Origin: Streptococcus rubneri
GTDB lineage: Bacteria; Bacillota; Bacilli; Lactobacillales; Streptococcaceae
Direction of reading: 5' to 3'
Assembly (NCBI RefSeq): GCF_004785935.1
Contig: NZ_SRRP01000001.1
Location: 1,472,365 to 1,504,752, forward strand
Length of the DNA: 32,388 nt
Made by a program: the position numbers and the translations under genes. Of the stretch, positions 1 through 8,038 are shown piece by piece. The number at the start of each line of letters is the position of its first letter. Position 1 is the stretch's first letter. The notes beneath the pieces are model-generated. The model saw nothing but the letters and a program-made list of their open reading frames with translations, was not told where the DNA came from and ran no database searches.

Positions 1-2340
1 TGTGACCTGTTACCAAATTGACATAAGCGAAGCGTTTGAAGTGAAGGGTTTCTTTCACATCATCTTTCGCTTTAGAGCCATCTTCGTAGACGTATTTCAC
101 GGTACGTGTAACATCGTCTTTGTTAACTACATCCTTAACTGGATCTGGCCATTTCGGTGTATCTGGATCTTTTGGATCAACTGGTTGATCTGGATTTGGT
201 TTTGGTTTATCTGGATCGATTGGTTCGATGCGTTCGCGAAGGGTAACTGTGAACTCTTGGTCAAATGCTTTATCAAAGTCAAAGTTCTTATTAGCTGCAC
301 TTGTAAAGCCATCGCTAACGAGTTCATAACCTTTACGTTTGTATGCTGCGATCTTATCAGCTGTGCTGTAATCAATTGCTTCACCGGATTTACCTACGAC
401 TTGGTCACGGCTCAATTCAGTGTTGCCTTTTTCATTGACATACTTGATAATCGCTTTTTGAGCATCACGAACGTAAGTTACTGTAACTTCAAAGTCTGGT
501 GCTGTCGCTTCAACTCCTGTTACAGCTGGAACTACATCTTTATCAGCAGTATAGCCTTGGATTTTTGGAGTTAAAACAGTATCAAAAGTAGTATCCTCTG
601 ATGTCCAAGGACGATAATCCACATGACCGGTTACCAAGTTGACATAAGCAAAGCGTTTGAAGTGAAGAGTTTCTGTCACATCATCTTTTGCTTTAGAGCC
701 ATCTTCGTAAACATAATGAATTGTACGTGTTACATCATCTTTGTTAACGACATCTTTGACTGGATCTGGCCATTTCGGTGTATCTGGATCTTTTGGATCA
801 ACTGGTTGATCTGGATTTGGTTTTGGTTTATCTGGATCGATTGGTTCGATGCGTTCGCGAAGAGTAACTGTAAACTCTTGGTCTACTTTGGCATCAAAGT
901 CAAAGTTCTTGTTAGCTGCACTTGTAAAGCCATCGCTAACGAGTTCATAACCTTTACGTTTGTAAGCAGAGATCTTATCAGCTGTGCTGTAATCAATTGC
1001 TTCACCTGATTTACCATTGACCTCATCACGGCTCAATTCAGTGTTGCCTTTTTCATTGACATACTTGATAATCGCTTTTTGAGCATCTTTCACGTATGTT
1101 ACAACTTCTTCAACGTCTGCTGCTCCAGCTTTGACACCTTTGACTTCTGGCACCACCAATTTATTAGCAGTGTAGCCTGAAATCACTGGTGATTTCACAG
1201 CGTCGAAAGTATCATCACTTGTAGTCCATTCACGGTAGTCGATGTGACCAGTTACCAAGTTGACGTATGCGAAACGTTTGAAGTGAAGGGTTTCTTTCAC
1301 ATCATCTTTCGCTTTAGAGCCATCTTCGTAGACGTATTTCACAGTACGTGTTACATCGTCTTTGTTAACTACATCCTTAACTGGATCTGGCCATTTTGGT
1401 GTATCTGGATCTTTTGGATCAACTGGTTGATCTGGATTTGGTTTTGGTTTGTCTGGATCGATTGGTTCGATGCGTTCGCGAAGGGTAACTGTGAACTCTT
1501 GGTCTACTTTGGCATCAAAGTCAAAGTTCTTGTTGGCTGCATCTGAGAAGCCATCGCTAACGAGTTCATAACCTTTACGCTTGTAAGCTGCGATCTTATC
1601 AGCTGTGCTGTAATCAATTGCTTCACCTGATTTACCATTGACCTCATCACGACTTAATTCAGCTGTACCTTTTTCGTTGACATACTTGATGATCGCTTTT
1701 TGAGCATCTTTCACGTATGTTACAACTTCTTCAACGTCTGCCGCTCCAGCTTTGACACCTGTGACTTCTGGTACTACCAATTTATTAGCAGTGTAGCCCT
1801 TGATGACTGGTGAAGTCACAGCATCGAAAGTATCATCACTTGTAGTCCATTCACGGTAGTCGATGTGACCAGTTACCAAGTTAACGTATGCGAAGCGTTT
1901 GAAGTGAAGGGTTTCTTTCACGTCATCTTTCGCTTTAGAGCCATCTTCGTAGACGTATTTCACAGTACGTGTAACATCGTCTTTGTTCACCAAATCTTTA
2001 ACTGGATCTGGCCATTTTGGTGTATCTGGATCTTTTGGATCAACTGGTTGATCTGGATTTGGTTTTGGTTTGTCTGGATCGATTGGTTCGATGCGTTCGC
2101 GAAGGGTAACTGTAAACTCTTGGTCTACTTTGGTATCAGAATCGAAGTTCTTGTCCGCTGCATCTGAGAAGCCATCGCTGACCAATTCATATCCTTGGCG
2201 ACGGTAAGATGAAATCTTATCGTTTGTGCTGTAGTTGATTAGCTCGCCTGATTTACCAGAAACTAGATCACGGCTCAATTCAGTGTTGCCTTTTTCATTG
2301 ACATATTTAATGATGGCTTTTTGAATTTGCTTGGTGATGA
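1..2340 (-). repeat. 621-bp tandem repeats encoding MucBP-like modules
   Basis: The same coding landmarks recur exactly every 621 bp (207 codons). For example, the KYVNEKG segment falls near 2289, 1668, 1047 and 426, and the LVTGHIDYREW segment near 1865, 1244, 623 and 2. Three full units and one cut unit are visible. Copies differ by scattered substitutions, so the array is not freshly duplicated throughout, but period and length are fixed. More copies may lie left of the window. Confidence 0.9.
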
Positions 2341-3481
2341 CAATCTTAGTATCTCGACCAATTGCATCTAGGTCATCTTTATGGTTTGGATTAACCGTTT
2401 TACGAGTTTCGTCATATCCATAAATGGATTGACCTGGTTTAATTTCCCAACCTGTTGGTACAGATGGTACATTTGTGAACCATGCACGAGTTGGATCAGA
2501 TGGGTCGTTAGCGTATTGTTTTCTAGCAGATTCTTCCTGTTTAGAAGTTACTTCACCCGCTGGAGTAATATAGTTACCTTGTTCATCTACATAAGTAACA
2601 TAACCAAGCTTTTTATACCAGACATTGAAGACATAGTCGTCAATATTTGTCGGATCAACAACAAGAGCTTCGATACTAGCTTTGTCTGCATAAAAACCAG
2701 GAAGAACTGGTGTCATGACCTTCTTAAATTCATAGTCAGGATCAGTTGATGTCGCATCCCCTGCAGCACGGAAGCTACCTCTGCGATTGTAATTGCGACG
2801 ACGAGCGATATAAGCTTCTAACGAAGCACGGAATTTTTCTTGTGCTTCCTTTGTAAGCTGGATATCATATCCTCCATTTGGATTGACGGTTGCATTTTCC
2901 AAGTCCAAACCTGGGACTTTTTTATCTACAACAATCTTATCTTTAACTGAAGGTGCCGCTGTTTCGCTTGCTTTATCTTCTACTGCTTCAGAAGCTTCCA
3001 CTTTTGCTTTCTCTGAAACTACTGCTTTGCTTTCAGCCTCTTCAACAGTTGGGGCAGACTGGCTTTCTTTTTTCGCTTCTTCTACCTTGGTGTCGACTTT
3101 AGCTTCTTTTTTAGCTTCCTCAACTTTAGCTTCTACTACATTCGCTTTTTTCTCTACCTCAGCAACTTCTTTCGCTGGTGCTTCAGTAGTTTTTTCAGAA
3201 GCAACTGCTTCTTCATTCTTTTCTACTGGAGTCAAGCTTGGGGAAGGAATTGCTGGTTCAGCAGTATAGGTAGCAACTTTATCGGTCTCCGCAACGGGGG
3301 CAGCTTCCTCTACTAGGCTTTCTGAGGCAACTGATGTTGAAGATGAAGAAGCTTCGTCCACTTTCACTTCTGTGTCAGCAGCTGCAATCGTAGTTCCTGC
3401 CAAAACAGTACCAATCAAAACTGAGGCTACTCCGACAGAATATTTACGAATTGAGAATCGTTGTTTTCGATCAAAACTCAT
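1..3481 (-). CDS. YSIRK-signal surface adhesin with MucBP-like repeats (3' end outside window)
   Basis: The frame is open from the ATG at 3481 to the window edge, giving about 1160 residues with no stop; the C-terminus is cut off. A GGAGAAAG ribosome site sits just upstream. Residues 1-38 are an export signal with the motif FSIRKYSVGVASVLIG. Residues about 40-170 are Glu/Ala/Lys/Ser-rich and low in complexity. About 175-380 is a non-repetitive region. From about 380 on, the protein is a tandem array of 207-residue units. Each unit has a KYVNEKG...RERIEP half, a Pro/Asp linker (PDKPKPNPDQPVDPKD), and a half with VKYVYEDGSKA and NLVTGHIDYREW. These patterns resemble MucBP and Mub-B2 domains of streptococcal and lactobacillal mucus-binding proteins. 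Mucin or glycan binding is inferred from the family. An LPXTG anchor would be expected beyond base 1 but cannot be seen. The gene lies 96 bp after the neighbouring adhesin and may be co-transcribed with it. Confidence 0.9.
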   Translation of the reverse strand, partial: MSFDRKQRFSIRKYSVGVASVLIGTVLAGTTIAAADTEVKVDEASSSSTSVASESLVEEAAPVAETDKVATYTAEPAIPSPSLTPVEKNEEAVASEKTTEAPAKEVAEVEKKANVVEAKVEEAKKEAKVDTKVEEAKKESQSAPTVEEAESKAVVSEKAKVEASEAVEDKASETAAPSVKDKIVVDKKVPGLDLENATVNPNGGYDIQLTKEAQEKFRASLEAYIARRRNYNRRGSFRAAGDATSTDPDYEFKKVMTPVLPGFYADKASIEALVVDPTNIDDYVFNVWYKKLGYVTYVDEQGNYITPAGEVTSKQEESARKQYANDPSDPTRAWFTNVPSVPTGWEIKPGQSIYGYDETRKTVNPNHKDDLDAIGRDTKIVITKQIQKAIIKYVNEKGNTELSRDLVSGKSGELINYSTNDKISSYRRQGYELVSDGFSDAADKNFDSDTKVDQEFTVTLRERIEPIDPDKPKPNPDQPVDPKDPDTPKWPDPVKDLVNKDDVTRTVKYVYEDGSKAKDDVKETLHFKRFAYVNLVTGHIDYREWTTSDDTFDAVTSPVIKGYTANKLVVPEVTGVKAGAADVEEVVTYVKDAQKAIIKYVNEKGTAELSRDEVNGKSGEAIDYSTADKIAAYKRKGYELVSDGFSDAANKNFDFDAKVDQEFTVTLRERIEPIDPDKPKPNPDQPVDPKDPDTPKWPDPVKDVVNKDDVTRTVKYVYEDGSKAKDDVKETLHFKRFAYVNLVTGHIDYREWTTSDDTFDAVKSPVISGYTANKLVVPEVKGVKAGAADVEEVVTYVKDAQKAIIKYVNEKGNTELSRDEVNGKSGEAIDYSTADKISAYKRKGYELVSDGFTSAANKNFDFDAKVDQEFTVTLRERIEPIDPDKPKPNPDQPVDPKDPDTPKWPDPVKDVVNKDDVTRTIHYVYEDGSKAKDDVTETLHFKRFAYVNLVTGHVDYRPWTSEDTTFDTVLTPKIQGYTADKDVVPAVTGVEATAPDFEVTVTYVRDAQKAIIKYVNEKGNTELSRDQVVGKSGEAIDYSTADKIAAYKRKGYELVSDGFTSAANKNFDFDKAFDQEFTVTLRERIEPIDPDKPKPNPDQPVDPKDPDTPKWPDPVKDVVNKDDVTRTVKYVYEDGSKAKDDVKETLHFKRFAYVNLVTGH

Positions 3482-3507
3482 TTCTTTCTCCTTTTTATTT
3501 CTATAGT

Positions 3508-3562
3508 GGCAAATGGATAGCTGTAACTCCCCATCAAAAAGAGTACAACTATGCCATTTACC
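3508..3562 (-). promoter_or_regulatory. 55-nt hairpin in the spacer between two adhesin genes
   Basis: The arms 3508-3530 and about 3541-3562 pair as GG(U)AAAUGG with CCAUUU(G)CC, then AUAG(U)UGUA with UACA(G)CUAU. Two positions pair as U-G only in the minus-strand RNA and would be C-A mismatches in plus-strand RNA, which supports a role in the leftward transcript. The 3' arm is followed by ACTATAGAAATAAAAAGG and not by a U run, so it is not a standard intrinsic terminator. It lies between the stop of the upstream adhesin (3578) and the ribosome site of the next (about 3490). Confidence 0.6.
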
Positions 3563-3577
3563 TAGTTCCAAACTTTA

Positions 3578-6500
3578 CTAAATTTTCGGTGGACGACGAC
3601 TGAATCGACCACGAGTCAAGACACGTTTTCCAGTATAGACTGGATTAGTGACAGTTGCAGTTGCTTTTGGCGTGTTAACACGAATCGCAGTTGTAGGAGC
3701 CACTGGTTGAGGGCTAACTTCTGTTGAAACCTCTGGTTGAGGGGCCACTGGAGTCGCTACTGGCTCTTCAGGTAGGCGCTCTACACTTGCTTCAACTGTT
3801 GCTGCTGGTCTTGGCTCTTCTGCTACAGGAGCAGGAGACTCAACTGGAAGATCTTCGTAATCCTCAGTAGAAGCAACTTCGTATTCTGCTGGTAGACTTC
3901 TTCTTACACGACGGTTAGCTACTGCATCTCCAGTAGCTGCTGCTCCATTGACTGGCTGAACCGGAGTATCAACGTCTACAACTTTACCAATTCTCCATGA
4001 AGAGTATGTAATATTACCTGTTACTAAGTTGATATAAGCTGTTCTTTCAAAGGTTATCTGACGTGTAATGGTCTTGAAGACTTCTTTACCACTTTCTTCT
4101 TCTCTGAAGCGGATGGTTTGAGTTGCTGTACGTTCCAACTCTTTCATATCCTTGACTTCTTCTGGCCAGTTCGCTGGATCTTCTGGTGTTACAGGGATGC
4201 CAGGTACTGGTTTTGGATCTTGTGGAGTAACTGGTTCAATCCGTTCTTCTAGAGAAACGACAAACTCTTGATCCACAGATGGATTTGAATCATAATGCTT
4301 ATCTGCAGCATTGGTAAAGCCATCTTCTATCAGCTTATAGCCAGCCTTCTTATAGGTAGTGATTCTATCAGCTGTGCTGTAGTCGATAAGAGCGCCACTA
4401 CTTCCTTCCAACTCATCTTTAGCAAGATCGACATTAGAAGTTGTATTCACGTATTTGACAACCGCTTTTTGTTTATCTTGTTTGTAAACAACGACGGTCT
4501 CATAGTTGGTCAATTTAACATTGTCTACAATGTTACGCCAGTATGTTTCTGAAACCGTACGACGTCCGCCATGAGAGGCAACAATCTCATCTTTAATTTC
4601 ACTAGGATTGAAGGTTACGGATACACGAGATGCTTTTGTTCCAACTGCTAAACCAGGTACGTTGGAAGAAAGAATTTCCGCTTTATAGCCCTGAAGTTCA
4701 GGAGATACAACTGTATCATACGTTGCTTTACTGTTCTTAGTACCTGCAAGTTTCCATCCAGTATCTGCAACGCCATCTCCGTCAATATCTTGAATGGCAT
4801 ATTCTGCCTTGGCATATGCTGCTAGGAATTCATCCCCATTTGCAACACTAGATTTTTTCAAGATTTCTCTAAATTGACAGTGATCAATTGCGACCTCAAG
4901 GAGTCGTTTCCAATCAGATGATTGAACAACTACTTTTGGTTTTCCATTTTCATCTAAAACAGGAGAGCCATCTTCGTAAACATAACGGATGGTATTGGTA
5001 TGAGTTGCATGTGGATTAATGCTGGTTCCGTTAGATACCCAAATGTTTTGGCGGTTCGATACTACTGGGTCAATTCCGTATGTCTTATCTGTTGCAAGAA
5101 CGCCACCTGTAGAGGAAAGTGTCCGAACAGAAAGTGAATTTCTTGGATTGATTTCTGGAGTAGACCCCGGTTGGAAACCAGCAATGCTCATCGCACCACC
5201 TTGGATGTCTGTCCATACAGAACTCATTTTATTTCTGCTGACTACATTTCTACCATCTTGGTTGAGTGAGTATACGGTGTATCTTCCAGCACCTGGATTT
5301 ACACGAGTACCAGTTGGTCCATTAAACTCAATATGGTTCCCTGATCGTCTTGATCCGTTGGCAATATATAGAATATTTCCGTGTCCAATATGTTCCGGGT
5401 TATTTCCTTGGGCAATTCCCACCGGAAGTTTACCTGTGATCTCTCCAGCTGAGCGTCCTTCTGAATTGGTATAACGCATAAAGGAAACGTAGAGAGGATT
5501 GTTAAATTGGAAGACAACATTGGTACTTGATCCGAGTGGCACAGAAATCAACTCTGCGTAATAGTCCGTATTATCATCACGAATATCGACAATAGATCCC
5601 TTATTCGCTTGGAATAATGGATGATCTTTCCAACCATGTTTTGAATCCAAGTTGATTACATCGTCCCATGGATTAGCTCCACGGTTGTCCATTTGAACGC
5701 GGAAGGTCGCATAGTCATCTACTAAAATAGAACCGTTTTCGTTCAAACCGATATAGTTATATGCATTGTAACTACCAGAAGGACCTCCACCACTCTTCGG
5801 ACCTTTTCCTACAGAGTGGAAGGTATTGGTTGATTTCTTACCAAATACAACACGTGAGTTGTCCCCAAAGTCAATCGCAGTCCCACGACCTTTGTTTTCA
5901 AACCGAACTTTTGCATTCGTTCCAGTTGTGAAGGTCGCATTGTTACCAAAGACTAGTCCATCACGTCCTGTGAAATTGAAGGTAGCATGTTCTCCAATGG
6001 TAAGACTACTCTTTCCATTTCGACGGAAGGCATTAACTGTGCCATAGCCTCCCCAACGGTCAAGGTGAGTCGCTCCATCAGATGGACGGGCCATCCCTAA
6101 AGAAATCGCCTGACCAATGCTTGTATTCAAGTTTAGTTTTGAATCTCTGCCGGTTACAACGGTACCACCATGTTCCATGAAGATCCCAGCATTATGGTAA
6201 CGAGCACTTTCCGTTCCATTGTTCGTATTCATGTTAATGGTGAGGCTTGCTCCATCATTCACACGAACAGTTGAACCACCTGCAAGGTTGATACCGTCCC
6301 CTTGTGAAGAACGATTCAAGGTCAAACTCGCTCCGTCAGCAACTGTGACAGATTTAGCATCGTGAATATTTGCTTCACGACGCAATACTGAGTGCCCAGC
6401 AGATCCAACATTCCGTTGCACATACTGAGTCTGACCGTTTGCAGAACGGTAGCTATCGCTAACAGTAGAAGTGGTTGTTCCTTTTACAATGACGTCAGTA

Positions 6501-7321
6501 TTCCCGCCACCACCATAAAGGGAAGAACCTTGACTTTTCACGTTTTCAAATGTAACGGTATTGGCTCCACTTGTTGACGAAAGATCCACAGTCCCTTTTG
6601 AGTTCCCAGTTGCCAATTGAAGGTTTTTAAAGACCAAATTCCAAGCACTTGAACCAGTAAACTTCAAGGTATTGGACAAAAGATCCAAGCTAGATTGATC
6701 ATTGCGTCCTTGAATAACTAAATTCCGACCTTGAGAAGCAATCGTAACTGTACGGTCAACTGAATTTACCCGACCATTATCTACATTACCATTGTCCCCA
6801 GTTGCAACAACATTACCAGAAATCGTAATGTTCTTGATGGAACTATCATTCAGCGCTGATACGAATCCATTCCAGTTGGATACAACACGAGAAGTCACTT
6901 CTCCACCATTACGGAAGCCTGTAGTCCCTGCCGAGCTATTTGCTTCTGTAGGCGCTACATTTGTATCTGCTACTTCTTTTTCTGTTTCCACTTTGTCCTC
7001 AACACTCTCCTTACTTTCTGTAGTTGTAGATTCTACAGCTGGAACTGAAGAAGACGGTTGAATCGCCGCAGTAACATCGTAAGAGGAAGGAACAGAAGAT
7101 TCTCCACTACGAGATTCTGACTGATCATTGCTAGTTTCCTGGTCTAGTGTATCAGAAACTGTATTTGAGGTTGCATCTGTAGTAGGCGCTACTTCATCAG
7201 CTGAAACCACTGGGGATCCTGCTGCAAACAGCGCGGTCCCCAAAAGAACCGAACAAACGCCAAAACTATATTTCCTTACGGAAAATCGTTGGCGTCGATT
7301 GAATATATCCCTCATATCCAT
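3578..7321 (-). CDS. YSIRK-signal beta-helix/MucBP surface protein lacking an LPXTG anchor
   Basis: This start gives 1247 residues, MDMRDIFNRRQRFSVRKYS..., with AGGAG at 7326-7330. The ATG two codons on, at 7315, is equally possible (10-nt spacing) and matches the MKDIYNRRQRF start of the neighbouring giant adhesin. Residues 1-42 form a YSIRK-type signal (SVRKYSFGVCSVLLGTALFAAG). About 43-130 is Ser/Thr/Glu-rich. About 140-750 is rich in Asn, Gly, Ser and Val, with recurring short strands such as SVTVADGASLTL and STVRVNDGASLTI, suggesting a right-handed beta-helix (inference). About 785-1070 holds modules related to the MucBP repeats of the neighbouring adhesin (KAVVKYVN...EERIEP, YINLVTGNITYSSW). 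A DIDGDGVADTGW calcium-loop-like motif lies near residue 842 and a lone Cys near 814. The tail is Pro/Ala/Glu-rich and ends GRFSRRPPKI. No LPXTG, hydrophobic segment or sorting tail is present, which is odd for a YSIRK protein. Ligand unknown; adhesion is inferred from architecture. Confidence 0.88.
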   Translation of the reverse strand: MDMRDIFNRRQRFSVRKYSFGVCSVLLGTALFAAGSPVVSADEVAPTTDATSNTVSDTLDQETSNDQSESRSGESSVPSSYDVTAAIQPSSSVPAVESTTTESKESVEDKVETEKEVADTNVAPTEANSSAGTTGFRNGGEVTSRVVSNWNGFVSALNDSSIKNITISGNVVATGDNGNVDNGRVNSVDRTVTIASQGRNLVIQGRNDQSSLDLLSNTLKFTGSSAWNLVFKNLQLATGNSKGTVDLSSTSGANTVTFENVKSQGSSLYGGGGNTDVIVKGTTTSTVSDSYRSANGQTQYVQRNVGSAGHSVLRREANIHDAKSVTVADGASLTLNRSSQGDGINLAGGSTVRVNDGASLTINMNTNNGTESARYHNAGIFMEHGGTVVTGRDSKLNLNTSIGQAISLGMARPSDGATHLDRWGGYGTVNAFRRNGKSSLTIGEHATFNFTGRDGLVFGNNATFTTGTNAKVRFENKGRGTAIDFGDNSRVVFGKKSTNTFHSVGKGPKSGGGPSGSYNAYNYIGLNENGSILVDDYATFRVQMDNRGANPWDDVINLDSKHGWKDHPLFQANKGSIVDIRDDNTDYYAELISVPLGSSTNVVFQFNNPLYVSFMRYTNSEGRSAGEITGKLPVGIAQGNNPEHIGHGNILYIANGSRRSGNHIEFNGPTGTRVNPGAGRYTVYSLNQDGRNVVSRNKMSSVWTDIQGGAMSIAGFQPGSTPEINPRNSLSVRTLSSTGGVLATDKTYGIDPVVSNRQNIWVSNGTSINPHATHTNTIRYVYEDGSPVLDENGKPKVVVQSSDWKRLLEVAIDHCQFREILKKSSVANGDEFLAAYAKAEYAIQDIDGDGVADTGWKLAGTKNSKATYDTVVSPELQGYKAEILSSNVPGLAVGTKASRVSVTFNPSEIKDEIVASHGGRRTVSETYWRNIVDNVKLTNYETVVVYKQDKQKAVVKYVNTTSNVDLAKDELEGSSGALIDYSTADRITTYKKAGYKLIEDGFTNAADKHYDSNPSVDQEFVVSLEERIEPVTPQDPKPVPGIPVTPEDPANWPEEVKDMKELERTATQTIRFREEESGKEVFKTITRQITFERTAYINLVTGNITYSSWRIGKVVDVDTPVQPVNGAAATGDAVANRRVRRSLPAEYEVASTEDYEDLPVESPAPVAEEPRPAATVEASVERLPEEPVATPVAPQPEVSTEVSPQPVAPTTAIRVNTPKATATVTNPVYTGKRVLTRGRFSRRPPKI

Positions 7322-7358
7322 AAAACTCCTTTTTAAAAAATATTTTTGTTCCAAGATA

Positions 7359-7389
7359 ATTTTAGCAAAAATAAACCTTCAAATGTCAC
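7359..7389 (-). promoter_or_regulatory. Putative promoter of the beta-helix/MucBP gene
   Basis: Read on the minus strand, GTGACA (7384-7389) is followed after 19 bp by TAAAAT (7359-7364). The -10 is preceded by TGC, an extended -10 element, which would compensate for the long spacer. It lies about 40 bp upstream of the chosen ATG. Confidence 0.5.
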
Positions 7390-7390
7390 T

Positions 7391-7420
7391 GTGTCGTAAA
7401 TATCGCGAAATGTGTCGTAA
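7391..7420. repeat. Direct repeat GTGTCGTAA, 21-bp phase, upstream of the adhesin promoter
   Basis: GTGTCGTAA occurs at 7391-7399 and again at 7412-7420. The copies are 21 bp apart, about two helical turns, directly upstream of the putative -35 element at 7384-7389. The arrangement suits a DNA-binding regulator on one face of the helix. The giant adhesin promoter also has repeated GTGTGTCAA elements. Confidence 0.45.
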
Positions 7421-7874
7421 TATTGTCTTTTTTTCGTCATTTTTTTGCAAAAAAACGCTAAAAATACGAACGATTTTTGTGATTTTTTTCATTTATGCAC
7501 TTTGAGTTCACCTTTTTTAAACATGTATTTTATAACAATCCTTTTGCCCATTTCTCTATACTTTTTAGAATATCCCCTTTTTTTTACTAATACTTATTAT
7601 CATGAATTGGTGATTTCTAGTTTTTTTCTGACTCCACCTATAGAAAAGCCTAGTTATCGATCTAAAATAAAACTCTTTCTAAAACAAAACTTTATTCTGA
7701 AAGAACGAAAATTTTGGCAAAGACAGACCTCTTTCCATTTCTCTCGTCTAGCTGGGGAGCAGCTTGTTCTCCTTTTCTGTTTGTTAAATAGGAAGAGAAG
7801 GAATAGGGATTCTGTGTTTCTCAAAAGAAAAACTTCAATTATTTGAAAAATAGGAGCTATTCGCCCATCAATAC
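7421..7874. other. AT-rich intergenic region without a supported gene
   Basis: This stretch between the upstream region of one adhesin and the terminator of the next is strongly AT-rich. It holds poly-T and poly-A runs and a small imperfect hairpin (GGAG-CAGCTTGTT-CTCC, about 7754-7772). One plus-strand open frame covers 7445-7846, but it has no ribosome binding site, no recognisable protein features and a composition typical of AT-rich noise. I see no gene here. Confidence 0.5.
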
Positions 7875-7905
7875 AAAAAAGCAGCCGGGAAAATCCCGAC
7901 TGCTA
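7875..7905 (-). terminator. Intrinsic terminator of the giant adhesin gene
   Basis: On the minus strand, AGCAGTCGGGA and TCCCGGCTGCT form an 11-bp stem (one G-U) with a very short loop, followed by TTTTTTG. It lies about 135 bp after the stop at 8039. The U run exists only on the leftward transcript. It separates the giant adhesin transcript from the next adhesin gene, which has its own promoter. Confidence 0.9.
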
Positions 7906-8038
7906 AAAAGAGCGAATCATTTTCATCACACTCTCATTCGGCTTTCTGATCTAAGAAATGTGATTTTATTCTAGTCTTTTTCTAATGAAGTCTAAATTGT
8001 TCTGAGGAAACCCTTAGAAAGACGCCAGTACTTTCAAA
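7906..8038 (-). other. 3' untranslated region of the giant adhesin gene
   Basis: About 130 bp lie between the stop codon at 8039 and the terminator hairpin. No open frame with a ribosome site is seen, and no strong additional structure was found by eye. Confidence 0.4.

Noticed and set aside
2-2167. Plus-strand open frames rich in Trp, Phe and Ile that recur every 621 bp
   Set aside because: They are the exact antisense of the Pro/Asp-rich linker and MucBP-like repeats; the recurrence follows from the sense repeat, and they lack ribosome sites.
7322-7354. Longer start of the anchorless adhesin at 7354
   Set aside because: That codon is TTG with no ribosome site, and the AGGAG site lies downstream of it, just before the ATG at 7321.
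7465-7472. TACGAACG, similar to a cin-box
   Set aside because: Two of the eight bases differ from TACGAATA, and it points toward a region without a gene.
7445-7846. 133-codon plus-strand frame in the intergenic region
   Set aside because: AT-rich noise with no ribosome binding site and no recognisable motif; it also overlaps the upstream control region of the adhesin gene.
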